A DNA stretch of 64,000 bases from Basidiobolus meristosporus CBS 931.73 (Eukaryota > Basidiobolomycota > Basidiobolomycetes > Basidiobolales > Basidiobolaceae), in assembly GCA_002104905.1 (NCBI GenBank), contig MCFE01000358.1, positions 1-64,000 of the forward strand, read 5' to 3'. This document shows positions 46,964-58,163 of this stretch, piece by piece (positions within the stretch are counted from its first letter, which is position 1; every line of letters starts with the position of its first letter). The notes beneath the pieces were generated by a model that saw nothing but the letters and a program-made list of their open reading frames with translations, was not told the DNA's origin and made no database searches. Both the position numbers and the translations under genes were made by a program.

Positions 46964-48051
46964 GTCCAAACCGACGGTCAATATTTCTATCAGCTACTTC
47001 ACTACCATCCCTCATAATAGTATTAACAATAAAATTAATTCATTCTAATCATACCATATATTTACTCGCTTTATTGATTTGAAAAATATGATCTTCATCC
47101 TGTTTTTCGTGAGGCGTTTTCCATGTATATTTCGGAGTTCCCCCATGCTTTGCAAATATTCATTTGCCTGTGATTCGTTCACCAAATGTGATGGGTGCCT
47201 TTAATGCTACTAATATACACCGTTTTTCTCGGCGATTACTCATCAAAAACCACAATATAGGAGCATTTATTCTGGCTGAGTTACGTGTTTAGGTACCGGA
47301 GTCCAAAGGAAGTACTATACTTGTATCTCGTCATATCAAATTTACACATTTGCACTATTGAGTACCACAAAGTAACATATAGATGCTGATCAATTGGGGG
47401 ACGGGTAAAGTACTGCTTATGGCTGATGGGCACCAATACTACATAGTGGATTCAGCTGGGACGACCCTTCAGCCACCAACATTTCTTATAGCCCATTTCC
47501 CATACCCCGAAGGCCAAAAGCACAAGAATGGTCTGGTCTGTGGGGACGGTTTGTTCGTAATCAACAACAAGGTTTTCACTTACCAAAATTGTCAACGGAC
47601 CTAGATGGCAGCATATTGTGGAGATTGGCCTGGTCACCAATTTATCAAGTCGTACTCTCCGCAAACTGCCTGCCGAAATGGGAAGGTATACAATGACTAA
47701 TGAGAATCTTACGAGTTTTCTCACTCTCCAATCTGTGTAGATATAGTGACCTATCTCCGGATTCGGATGGACCAATGGGTAGCATTCCAATATTTACTCA
47801 AACAATAAAGTTAGAGTTCTCTAGTGTAACAGTCGAATTCCATCTCCATTTTAGTATAAATTACTCGCTGGTTTGGCAATTTCGGTAACCTTAAAGCCTC
47901 CCGTAGCGCAACTGGGTATAGTAAGCAATGGTAGCACAAGTGCTTATATGAAGTCGGTTGTATAGTAACTACAAGCTCGGGGTGTGGGTGTATATAAAGC
48001 CTTCAACCTGCTGGGTATAATCATAAGTAATTTGCTACTTTCTACTCTACA
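46964..48051. other. Spacer between copies 10 and 11
   Basis: Unrelated to the conserved spacer block. A 73-codon frame (47383-47604) has no recognisable content. TATATAAA for copy 11 is at 47991-47998. Confidence 0.6.
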
Positions 48052-49362
48052 ATGAGAATCAACAGTCCTTTGGGACAAGTACTCCTGGTGGGTTTTGTCT
48101 GCTTCGCATGCCCCGGCATGTTCAACGTCATCAACGGTATGGGTGCCGGTGGTCAAATGGACGATAACACAGCCAAGAACGGAAATGTCGCCCTTTATTC
48201 TTGCTTTGCCGTGTTCGGATGCCTAGGTGGTGGTTTCTACAACATTCTCGGTGGTCGTCTTTGCTTGTGCCTCGGTGGTTTGACTTACGCTTTGTACTCT
48301 GGCTCGCTCCTCTACTACAACGAGACCAAGAAGCCGGCATTCGTGATCATTGCCAGTGCCATCCTTGGTGTTGGTGCCGGTATTCTGTGGACAGCCCAGG
48401 GTGTGGTGATGATGTCGTATCCCGCGGAAGATCAGAAGGGTCGCTGTGTCGGTCTGTTCTGGATTCTGTTCAACCTGGGTGGTGTGATGGGAGCCTTCAT
48501 TCCATTCGGCCTCAACTTCCACTCTGACAAGGGAGCCGTCAGCAACAGCACCTACCTCGCCTTCCTCGTGATCATGATTCTCGGCGCTCTCCTCGGACTC
48601 ATTCTCTTGCCTCCTGGCAAGGTGATCCGCGACGATGGCAGCAGAGTAGTCGTGAAGAAGTTCACCAACATCGGTGGTGAGATCGTGGACATCCTCAAGC
48701 TCTTCACCAACAAGTACATGCTCCTGCTCACCCCGTTGTTCATCAGCTCCAACTGGTTCTACTCCTACCAGTTCGGCGCCGTGAACGGAGTGTTGTTCAA
48801 CCTTCGCACCCGTTCCCTCAACAACGCCCTGTACTGGGGATCTCAGATGCTTGGTGCCTACGGCTTGGGAGCCTTCCTCGACAACCCTCGCTTCGGTCGT
48901 CGTGCCAGAGCTGTGTATGGACTGGCGATTGTTGGAGTGATCTTCTCAGCCACCTGGGCCGGAGGACTTGCCCTTCAGCTCCAATACACTCGTGAGGATC
49001 ACCCCTCGAACATCGACTTCATCGACCACCCCAGCGAGTTCTGGCCCAAGTTCATCCTGTACATCTTCTATGGCATGTGTGATGCCATGTTGCAAACCTA
49101 TGCCTACTGGGTCATGGGAGCCTTGTCGAACGACTCATCAGTGCTTGCTCGCTACGCTGGCTACTACAAGGGCATCCAATCAGCCGGAGCTGCCATTGCC
49201 TGGAGAATCGATGCTGTCGGCACTGCCTTCCTCACCCAGCTGATCATCAACTGGGGACTGTTCACTCTGTCTCTTCCATTCACCTACTTCGTAGCACGTG
49301 AGGTCAAGGAGACCTGTAACGATGGCGCTGAAGAGAAGGGCGAGGTGGCTGACAAGGAGTAA
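48052..49362 (+). CDS. UNC93-like membrane protein, array copy 11 (intact, last)
   Basis: 436 aa; one substitution in a TM segment (GVIFSATWAG for GAIFSATWAG). Promoter and 3' flank are unlike the other copies, and there is no TGTACAG at +17. AATAAA about 48 nt after the stop could serve as polyadenylation signal. It closes the array on the right. Confidence 0.92.
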   Translation: MRINSPLGQVLLVGFVCFACPGMFNVINGMGAGGQMDDNTAKNGNVALYSCFAVFGCLGGGFYNILGGRLCLCLGGLTYALYSGSLLYYNETKKPAFVIIASAILGVGAGILWTAQGVVMMSYPAEDQKGRCVGLFWILFNLGGVMGAFIPFGLNFHSDKGAVSNSTYLAFLVIMILGALLGLILLPPGKVIRDDGSRVVVKKFTNIGGEIVDILKLFTNKYMLLLTPLFISSNWFYSYQFGAVNGVLFNLRTRSLNNALYWGSQMLGAYGLGAFLDNPRFGRRARAVYGLAIVGVIFSATWAGGLALQLQYTREDHPSNIDFIDHPSEFWPKFILYIFYGMCDAMLQTYAYWVMGALSNDSSVLARYAGYYKGIQSAGAAIAWRIDAVGTAFLTQLIINWGLFTLSLPFTYFVAREVKETCNDGAEEKGEVADKE

Positions 49363-50925
49363 AAGCATCGTGTATCTAAGTTCTGTAATAACCTACTCTA
49401 ATTGTCAATTGAATAAATAGTAATGAATATTATTGAGTTTTCAACTTCTCCCAATGACAGTTAATTGGAATGTGAACCGTATCATCAAGCTGATCTATTA
49501 GAGTTAATTTGTCCTACGTTCCACAGTGCTGTTTGATTGGATGAGTCATCATTACCTTGGAAACAGTCCAATATATAGCAAGGGTTAGAAGATGGAGCTG
49601 CTGTACCGTTGTGATCAAGTGGAGTTTGTTGTCTCTAAACTATCGATATTATAAACACACACGAAGTCTTGAATATTTCAATGCTTTGACTTCCAATGTC
49701 TTTCATAATCTGCAGGTTTACTGGTGTCACTGGCTAGTTACTGTTGGTAATACTGATCACTCCTTTGCTGTGGACAAGTAAGAGTAGGGTTCACCCGCAC
49801 TGCACGTTTAGCGTGAGAGAATTTGGTATGAGCATATCCATGTCAATAAGTGAAGTGCTCGATCACTTAACCCCTCATTTCTAGTAAACATTTTATCGAA
49901 TTCAAGTTCAAACCCGTTTCTTACAATCAAGTGCAAGTGTCACTCTGGCTAAGTGGACAGAATCTGTAAGGTTGTAGAGATGGGGCTTCTGAATATTGAT
50001 GAAACCGTAAAGTTGAGTCTAGTGATGTTACTATTCCTAAAGAGGGATTCTTCTGCACTCACTATGCCAATTTATTGCTGTAACAGTTTTGGGGATTCTG
50101 TGGCTTTCACTTGATGATTTAGTGAGTGGTAAATTGGGATACATACTTTTCCAGGGTCTTAAAAAGATTCCATGTAAAATATGCCTAGAGAGGTCTCAAG
50201 TGTTGTAGGAACTTGGAGGTATTGAAAGTAGTTGGGAAAATAAGCATTGTATGTGGCTTTCAATCAATGATTTATTGGATGTAAAAACAGTGTTTATACT
50301 ACTGCATAGTGCTGGCAAAAAGCCTAAAGAATATGCTCAAAAAGGTCCCAAGAGCATGTCTGCAATATATGGGGCTGTTTGGACAGCTGTGAAAATCTTC
50401 AATATTTAGGTACCTGATATTTTAATGAGATATCATAAATAGATCCTGACAAGGAATCTGGTCAAAATTATCTATAATCCTCCTATAACAATAATCTTGT
50501 CCTGCAGGTGGTACACATATGCTTGGTTGCCACCACTTTTGCCTTGAATATCTCTTGAATATCTGAAAAATACTTTTTGTTACTGAGCTAATATATTCCC
50601 TTGTCCTGCTGGATTCTAGTCCCCTTTATAAGTGTAAAGTGTGTGCATCATGGCTGGGAGGTGTGTTACAATAGCCATATGGTTATTTTCTCTTCTCTTA
50701 CAGCATTGCATCAAAGTAGTCCTGTCCATGGGTAAACAGCTTGACACTCAACAACATAATACTATTATATCACTTTTTAGTTAATACTCATGTGAACTTA
50801 AGACAGTCTGATGTCTGAGGTATTACACCTACATGAATGTAAGATTCAATGATAACCCACCATAGTAAGCATCATAAATAAATCTGTGGCCCCAAACACA
50901 CATGTACATAGATTGCTATTTCCCC
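49363..50925. other. Transition from the array to transposon-derived sequence
   Basis: No gene. From about 50440 short stretches resemble transposon sequence elsewhere in the window (CCTGACAAGGAATCTGGTCA at 50445 resembles 56278), so the transposon block begins about here. Confidence 0.55.
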
Positions 50926-51392
50926 TTATGATTGACTCACTACCATATATATATGTCACCAAAAAATGAAGTAAAGTTGTCTGGTTCCCAACCATGCCCC
51001 ATGGCTGACAGTAGCGGAAGAATGTTTGAAGAACAGCTTGTTTCAATGTTCAGTACAACAAGCAAGGTTACAACCTAAAAAGGCCATGCTGACAGTGTGC
51101 ACTCTGAAGGTAATAATGTGGACTCCTTAGGCTCTTGGTCAAGTATGCAACTAAGAATCTCTTTGGAGCTGCAAGCTGTCCATAATTCTCAGGCGGATGA
51201 GAATGCAATCAATGCAGTACCTCCAGCAGAAGACCAACAAATGGCTATTGCAGCATCCCCACCAGCAGTGTTAGCAAGTAAGTTTTCAGCTTATACCAAA
51301 GCCTTAATAAGGCATTAGGTGCAGTGGCTAATAGGATGGATGCAATGGCTTGAGAAATCAGGAAATAGTCAAAAGCCAGGATGAGCAGACAA

Positions 51393-52128
51393 TAGACTTG
51401 TTCCGTTGGATAGTGCCACATTGAGCCATGAGTGCCAAATGATGCCATAGTGTGCCAGGGAGGCCAAGTGAGCCTATACTTGGCCACAGAGTGTGAAACA
51501 CAGCTCTGCATCTTCATGCAAAGCAGCCCCTGTGTTTCACCCATTGAGCTGGAAAAAATCCATTTTTTTACCTTTTTTTTTGAATCAATGTCATGCAGGA
51601 TGTGTAAGAGCACAAAAAGATATAAGACATGCATTGGGTACTCAATACCCATGGCACTCTGAATCTAGCTCCTGTAGCTTGTATCATGTCATAAAAATGA
51701 ACGGCACTATCTTGGTCCACTGGTACTATCTGGCACTATAAGTGCTTTATATAGGTTTAACTTTAGGGCTAATATTTAAGTATAGTGCCAGATAGTACCA
51801 GTGGACCAAGATAGTGCCATTCATATTTGTGACATGATACAAGTCACAGGAACTAGATTCAGAGTGCCATGGGTGTTGAGTATCAGATGCATGTCTTCAG
51901 TCCTTCTGTGCTCTCACACATCCTGAACAATATTGATTCAAAAAAAAAGGTCAAAAAATGGATTTTCTCCAGCTCAATGGGTGAAACACAGGGGCTGCTT
52001 TGCATGAAGATGCAGAGCTGTGTTTCACACTCTGTGGCCAAGTATAGGCTCACTTGGCCTCCCTGGCACAGTATGGCATCATTTGGCACTCATGGCTCAA
52101 TGTGGCACTATCCAACAGAACAAGTCTA
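51393..52128. mobile_element. Foldback MITE M1 (736 bp, near-perfect inverted repeat)
   Basis: Left arm (51393-51755) and right arm (51766-52128) are near reverse complements over almost their whole length. Ends read TAGACTTGTTCC and AACAAGTCTA, flanked by TA, as expected for a Tc1/mariner-type non-autonomous element. Its centre is a nested 100-bp palindrome (51711-51810) also found alone at 63872-63969. It carries repeated TGGCACT/AGTGCCA motifs and no transposase. Confidence 0.8.
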
Positions 52129-52462
52129 ATATGTGTAGAGCAATCAATTTCCCAGGTAGAGAATCAGTATCTCTGCTGCAAAGAAGGAACTCTAGTAGCT
52201 CAATGTCACAGTCAAGAACTGAGTCATCCCACAATATGACAGCAGAGGAACACTGTAAATTCTTTGAAGCACAACAACAGTGCCCAAAGATAAAGCCCCC
52301 AGAGCAACCTATTGCAGCATGGAAGAGAGAGACTGTCATCTTTATACTGAAGCCTAAAAGTCAAATGTCACTGAAGATTGGTGAAGTCATTGAGTGTTAT
52401 AATGAAGAGTAGGCTAGTTCTCAGGAGGACATAAGAAGACTAACATGCCATCACCTGAAGGC

Positions 52463-53024
52463 TGTTGCAATATTCTATGGAGTATTGGAAGTGATGTGGA
52501 GAACCAGAGTAAATACATGCTACTCACTTGTAAATTCATTGATTAAAAGTATGGCATTGATAGTATTGACAAAGAAAGGCAAACAAACATGTCATGTTTA
52601 TTAAGGAATATCCTAAGAATATATGTGCACAATTTGGGGTCTTTTGGACAACTTGGAGTAATGTTATAACATAGACTTGTTCCATTGTGACATTGATCAT
52701 AGTGCCAGAAAGTGCTGTATATGCTGTTATTAATTTGCTATTTTAGGGTCATATGCATGTCAATTTTGATCCCAAATTGGCACAGTATGGCACCATCTGG
52801 CACTCTGTGGCATGATCAGGCACCATCTGGAATGCTATGGCACTATTGGGCACTATGATCAGCTGAAATGATGGAACAAGTCTTATGTGTACCTGATAGC
52901 TTGGTAAAAGTATTATTAGTAAGTCCTGAGCGGAAAGCTGGCCAGGACAGAATGCTAATAACTGAATAAGATCTATGTGACTAAGTTACCATAATATATA
53001 GGTGACAGCTTCATAATTATAACA
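52463..53024. mobile_element. Solo LTR (562 bp) with 5-bp target duplication
   Basis: Begins TGTTGCAATA and ends TATAACA, flanked on both sides by AAGGC (52458-52462 and 53025-53029). The G2 copy at about 62171 has the uninterrupted site, reading CTCAAGGCTGGCATACC, so this is a clean insertion into G1. A MITE (M2) sits inside it. Confidence 0.8.
52672..52885. mobile_element. MITE M2 inside the solo LTR
   Basis: About 211 bp with termini GACTTGTTCCAT and ATGGAACAAGTC. Interior is rich in TGGCACT and nearly identical to M3 at 55017. The right flank is TT rather than TA, so the target duplication has one change. Confidence 0.75.
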
Positions 53025-53205
53025 AAGGCTGGCATACCAAGGGACCATCAGGAACTGAAGGCCAGGAAGAATGCTCATAACTTGCTCCATCAGCATTATC
53101 ATGGATTCAAACAAGCAAACATATTATGGGTTAGCATTAGTATGGTTACAAAGTATCTCAAGAATTGCATAAACTATCAGAGGCAGAAGTGCTATTGTAA
53201 GAATT

Positions 53206-53553
53206 TGTAATCCCACCTGAATGTTCACCTAACATAGTCACTTAAATCATTACCTACAAATCTTGGTGATTACTGAACAAATTCCTTGTTGAGGATTACA
53301 TGAAATATCTTCACCAAAATACCAGGTACCCAGAACATGAAAATTCTCAAAGTTGTCCAAACAGCCCCACACTTTGCCCACATGCTCTTGGAACCTTCCT
53401 TAACCTATTCTATGTGTTTGCAATGCCAAGACCAGGTAAAGCCACAACCATGCAAAGCACAACCACTATTTTTGCATTCAATAAATCATTATGTGCAAGC
53501 CACTTGATCTACTTGTTCTTCCAATCACCTCCTATGTCTCCATGCCTCTTACC
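53206..53553 (+). repeat. Copia LTR 1
   Basis: Begins TGTAATCCCACC and ends CTCTTACCA. It aligns with 63497-63826 over its length and with the shortened LTRs at 54493-54664 and 60056-60139. Confidence 0.65.
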
Positions 53554-53619
53554 ACTTGTTACAAGTGCCAAGATGTCAATCTTGGCAATATCCACTCCTG
53601 CTTTTGCTTGAATTTTTCT

Positions 53620-54512
53620 CTATGCAGAAAAGTTGGATGGAACTAACTACCAAGTGTGGAGGGTGATGATGAAAATGCTGCCACAAGAAAGAGGCCTTTG
53701 GGATAATGTTACGGCAGAGGAATGACTTTGTAAAAATGTTGGAGAGGAAGCCTGAGCTAATAGAAGAAAGAACAAAGTGCCTTTAATTGCATTTGCCTCA
53801 ATGTTTATGGCAAATTGCTAAATCAATGGTCAAAAGCAAAAATGGCAAAAAATGACTGAAAGGCATTTGAGGACACCTACCAGCCATGTTCAGCTGCAAA
53901 GAGAATGCATCTTAGACAAAAACTCTTTACCACAAAGATGCTGCCAGTAGAAGAAATGAAAATTCTATCAACAGAATTACACTGTCAATTGACACAATGG
54001 AATCTGCAGGTGTATCAGCTACTGATGAGGATGCAATAGCTTCCATCCTGAGTAGCCTGATAAGCAAGTTTCAGGTCCTTGTATCAGCTGTAGAGTCCAG
54101 AACTGAAGATTGGGTCTTAAGTTACATATATGCAAGGCTCCTGGATGAAGAATTAAGAACATCAAGTGCCAATAAGAAGGAAGAGAAATATGCCTTAATA
54201 AGCAATGACAACCAACAAAGGAGGTACCCAAGACCCTTTAAAGGCAGTAGTAACCTGTTTTGCAACTACTGCAAAAGGAAAGGATACTCATTAGACCAGT
54301 ACTGCAAAAAGGGTGATAATAAGCAGAAAAAACCCAAATATGGAAATGCTGCAACAACTGAAGATAGACTATTCCTATCTACACTAAATATGGCCACAAA
54401 CAAGGATTCTCAGACACAGTATATTGACTCCGGAGCATTCAACACTTTGCACACCAAAAAGTTCTTTTTAACCAATGTCAAGAAGTTCCACCTAAATACT
54501 CACCTAGTTTAG
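53620..54512 (+). pseudogene. Copia element A: gag and start of protease, pol deleted
   Basis: Reads KLDGTNYQVWRVMMKMLPQE, the UBN2-type gag of Ty1/copia, with stops in the first part, then 171 open codons: gag C-terminus, zinc-knuckle remnant (CNYCKRKGYSLDQYC, with the His lost) and the protease start IDSGAFNTLHTKKFF (catalytic D-S-G). The sequence then runs directly into a shortened LTR, so integrase, RT and RNase H are missing. Confidence 0.7.
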
Positions 54513-54664
54513 TCACCCAGATCATTACCTACAGACCTTTGTGAATATCAACCAAATTCCTTGCCAGGAGCTACTTGAATATTTTCACCAAAATATCAAT
54601 AAGTGAGAACCACATAATCTACTTGCTCACTTAATCACTTCCAATATCCCCATGACTCCTACAA
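54493..54664 (+). repeat. Copia LTR 2 (internally deleted)
   Basis: Aligns with both ends of LTR 1 but lacks its middle part. It serves as the right end of element A and left end of element B. Confidence 0.6.
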
Positions 54665-54666
54665 CA

Positions 54667-54679
54667 GGTTATGAGCCCC
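54667..54679 (+). promoter_or_regulatory. Copia primer binding site (half-tRNA-iMet type)
   Basis: GGTTATGAGCCCC directly after the LTR is complementary to the anticodon stem-loop of initiator tRNA-Met (CAU within GGGCUCAUAACC). Drosophila copia and Ty5 use such an internal, half-tRNA primer. Confidence 0.65.
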
Positions 54680-55980
54680 AGGCTGTCACTATCTGCAATG
54701 TCTACCACTGCTACTACTGGAATGTTTCCCTCTGCTAAAAAGTTGGATGGATTCCACTACCAAGTGTGGAAGGTGAAGATGAAGATGCTGCTACAAGAAA
54801 GAGGTCTTTGGGATACTGTGATGGGAGAAGAATGCTATCCTAAAAATGTGGCAGAGGAAGCCTTAAAGTACCAGAAGTAAGAACTAAGTGCCTTTAGCAA
54901 TACTTGCCTTAATATCAAAGACAAAATGTTCATTCAATGCTCAAGAGCTAAAATGGCAAACAATGCCTAGGAGGCATTGGAGGACAATTACCAGTCATGC
55001 TCAGCTGTTAAGAAAATAGACTTGTTCCATTGTGCCATTAATCATAGTGCCAGAAAGTGCTGTATATTTTTTTATTAATTTGATATTTTAGGGTCATATG
55101 CATGTCAATTTTGATCCCAAATTGGCACAGTATGGCACCATCTGGCATGCTATGGCACTATTGGGCACTCTGATCAGCTGGAATGATGGTACAAGTCTAT
55201 GTATCTTGGACAAAAAAATTTATTACAAAGATGCTGCCAGGTGAAGAAATGAAAAGTTTGATTAACAGAATTACCCAGCTGGTAGATGATATGGAATATC
55301 TGGGTGTACCAGCTACAGATGAAGATGTGATAGTTACCATCCTGAATAGCCCAACAGGCAAGCTTCAGGGCATTGTATCTGCACTAGAGTCCAGAACTGA
55401 AGATTTGACCTTTAATTATATATATGGAAGGCTCCTGGATGAAGAATTAAGAAAATTCAGTGCCAAGAAGTAGCAAAAAGATGCTTTAATAAGCAAAGAT
55501 AACCAGCGAAGGAGGTAGTCAAAACCCTTTAAAATCAATAGCAACCTGATTTGCAACTACTGCAAATGGAAAGGATGCACATCAGACTGGTGCCTCAAAA
55601 AGAGAGATAGTCAGCAGAAAAAGCCTGAGTTTGGAAATGTTGTATCTGCATCAGATATGACCACAAACAAGAATTATCAGATGCTATAAATTGACTCTGG
55701 AGCATCTCAGCACTTTATACATCAAAAGGACATTTTAACTGATATCAAGAAATTCCAATTAAGAAGGTTTTCTTGGGTGACAATAGCATACTTGATGCAA
55801 TGTGAGAAGGAACCATCCAAGTTGACCTTAGAAGCAGTGAAGGATGACATACACTTACCTTTAAAGAAGTACTCTGAGCCAGAAATAGCCAAGATCTTAC
55901 CATCTGTAAGCATGGCCACAGCAGAAGGACTCTGTCTTAGCTATTAGCAATTCTTGATGCTGATCACTGTACAGAATTGT
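54680..55980 (+). pseudogene. Copia element B: gag and protease, decayed and MITE-interrupted
   Basis: KLDGFHYQVWKVKMKMLLQE opens gag. It is broken by a stop near 54880 and by MITE M3 (55017-55199), then continues as NRITQLVDDMEYLGVPATDE, ALESRTEDLTFNYIYGRLLD and a CCHC remnant (CNYCKWKGCTSDWCL). Protease follows (IDSGASQHFIH, preceded by a stop). Several further stops occur. Element A shows the uninterrupted site for M3. Confidence 0.75.
55017..55199. mobile_element. MITE M3 inside copia gag
   Basis: 183 bp, ends TAGACTTGTTCCAT and GTACAAGTCTA, flanked by TA. It is near-identical to M2 in its interior. It lies between gag sequences that are adjacent in element A (about 53920). Confidence 0.8.
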
Positions 55981-56074
55981 GCCCATATTGCTTTGGGTTT
56001 TGGAGATCAGAATATATACCAGTTGACTCATGGTCCATCATATCTGGAAGCCAATATAAGTAATTCAAACACAA

Positions 56075-56281
56075 ATGCCTTTGCACCAAAGAGTTGAACT
56101 CATCAATTTTCATTATTTGCACCAAATGATCAATGATCAGCTAATATCTGGAGTAAAAATTGATCCCCCAGCTAATTTAGAGCACTGTGAGGCCTGCATA
56201 TATGGGAAACAAGCCAGACAACTGTTCAAGAGCTCTGAGTTAATCAAAACTAAGAAAAAATTAGATCTAATTCAATCCTGA
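56075..56281 (+). pseudogene. Copia element B: GAG-pre-integrase zinc-binding region
   Basis: LHQRVELINFHYLHQMINDQ then CEACIYGKQARQLF corresponds to the HHCC zinc-binding N-terminus of copia integrases, which normally reads LWHRRLGHLN...C..C..GK. Open for 68 codons. Confidence 0.7.
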
Positions 56282-56880
56282 CAAGGGATTTGGTCAGTAT
56301 TCTCTATGGTTTGCAGGAAATGATCTAAGCAACTAAGTTAGGTGAATATATAGGTGGAATTATGAATTTTTACAACACTTCCACACAGCTAAATGCTCAC
56401 AGTGACTAGTCCTAATTTTGACCCAAGATATTCAAGCTTGTCTCTAGCTAATGGTTTGGTAAATATGTCTGAAATCATTTCATCTGAAGGACAGGAATAC
56501 CAGAATCACAAACCAGGAGATCCAACCAGACCAGAAATAGCCCAAATTAGTATATCAATCAGGGTACAAACTTAGCCTATGCCTATTCAGTCCATGTTGA
56601 TGGGCCCCAGACTGTAAAGAGGCTCTAAATAGTCCTCAGACTAAGTTTTGGAGTACTTCTATATTAGGCAAGTACCTGCGCCAGTACCCGTGACACATGA
56701 TCAACCAGTGTCACCATCCCTACCACTTCCATACCATTTATGGTATCCATATGTTACAGAGGTTTCAGAATACTGATTCCTGATTGGATGGATGTGCTGT
56801 GCCTCTTAGAACCTTCTGGCACCTACCTGGAACATTCTTGGGTCATTCTGATGCCATTAAGATTTCAATTGATATCCAGA
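56282..56880. other. Inserted sequence interrupting copia integrase
   Basis: The first 100 bp (to TTTTTACAACA at about 56381) resemble the right end of the solo LTR at 53024, so an LTR remnant of that family lies here. The rest shows pol-like patches (56505-56580 resembles 58540-58590) out of order. No intact gene. Confidence 0.5.
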
Positions 56881-58163
56881 ACCTTCTGGAACACCATGAT
56901 TAGTAATCACTTAGCCAGTGATAAAAGTATATATGGGAGGCTATCCCTCAACAATAAATCATCATCCCTTTTTTCAATATACCAACTTGTTGATTATTGT
57001 GATCACTGCTACCTGCTGCTACCTGAACTTCCAACCCCAGACCACAGGACACTCCCAGGAAACCACGCTGACAGCCAACTGACCTTGGAGGCACTACTTG
57101 TGAGGAATACTCAGAGTAGGTATCTTTTATTATATTTGATTCTTTCCCAAGTTTGTTCTTGTACAGGCAAAGATACTTTTCTGTCTTTGTAACTATTGAC
57201 CACAGCTGCATTCTTATCAAGTCCCTGCTGGTGGAGTTTACAGTTGTTTTGACTTTGGAAGCTTTAGTACATTGTCATCTCAAAGGATGCTGAACCCAGC
57301 ACATACTTTTGTTAAGACACCAACTAAGTTGGGGATTGTAGCTCAATAGTTTTCCCTTGACAAGCTTGTGGCTTTATTCCCCTTCACATTAGATTAGAGA
57401 CAGAATCCAAGTATTCCTAGCAAGCTTTTGTCAGAGGTTATTGCACCCAGTGAACACCCCACCCACAAAACACTTGAGAAGTGTTGGACATATCTCTCCC
57501 TTGGACCTATACACCACCGCACCATAACCTTCTGGAACACCATGATTAGTAATCACTTAGCCAGTGAGAAAAGTACATAAGGGAGGCTATCCCTCAACAA
57601 TAAATCATCATCCCTTTTATCAATATACTGACTTGTTGATTAGTGTGATCACTGCTACCTGCTGCTACCTGAACTTCCAACCCCAGACCACAGGACACTT
57701 CCAGGAAACCACGCTGACAGCCAACTGACCTTGGAGGCACTACTTGTGAGGAATACTCCAGGTAGGTATCTTTTATTATATTTGATTCTTTCCCAAGTTT
57801 GTTCTTGTACAGGCAAAGATACTTTTCTATCTTTGTAACTATTGACCACAGCTGCATTCTTATCAAGTCCCTGCTGGTGGAGTTTACAGTTGTTGTGACT
57901 TTGGAAGCTTTAGTACATTGTCATCTCAAAGGATGCTGAACCCAGCACATACTTTTGCTAAGATGCCAACTAAGTTGGGGATTGTGGCTCAATAGTTTTC
58001 CCTTGACAAGCTTGTGGCTTTATTCCCCTTCACATTAGATTAGAGACAGAACCCAAGTATTCCTAGCAAGCTTTTGCCAGAGGTTATTGCACCCAGTGAG
58101 TGCCCCACACACAAAACACTTGAGAAGTGTTGGACGTATCTCTCCCTTGGACTTATACACCAC
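56881..58163 (+). repeat. Tandem direct duplication of 646 bp within copia integrase
   Basis: 56881-57526 and 57527 to about 58163 are near-identical, each beginning ACCTTCTGGAACACC. Both include the degenerate integrase-core segment FVTIDHSCILIKSLLVEFTV. The duplication occurred after or during decay, because both copies carry the same stops. Confidence 0.85.

Larger units (their letters stand above)
50926..53205 (+). mobile_element. Ty3/gypsy-like element G1, 5' part with gag-like region (nested insertions inside)
   Basis: The segments 50926-51392, 52129-52462 and 53025-53205 are collinear with 61590-62330, a second copy (G2) without these interruptions. Shared landmarks: GAGTTGTCTGGTTCC-like leader, the SSGSQAIRSL/LGSWSSMQLRIS region, ISMSQTRI, and GIPLDHQELKARQNAH. 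Stops and frameshifts abound. It is assigned to gypsy because the same element continues after the copia insertion into a gypsy-type pol tail at 60800-61600. Confidence 0.55.

Noticed and set aside
51869-52129. 86-codon frame inside the foldback element
   Set aside because: The same peptide is encoded on the opposite strand of the other arm (51245-51652). It is a by-product of the inverted repeat, not a transposase.
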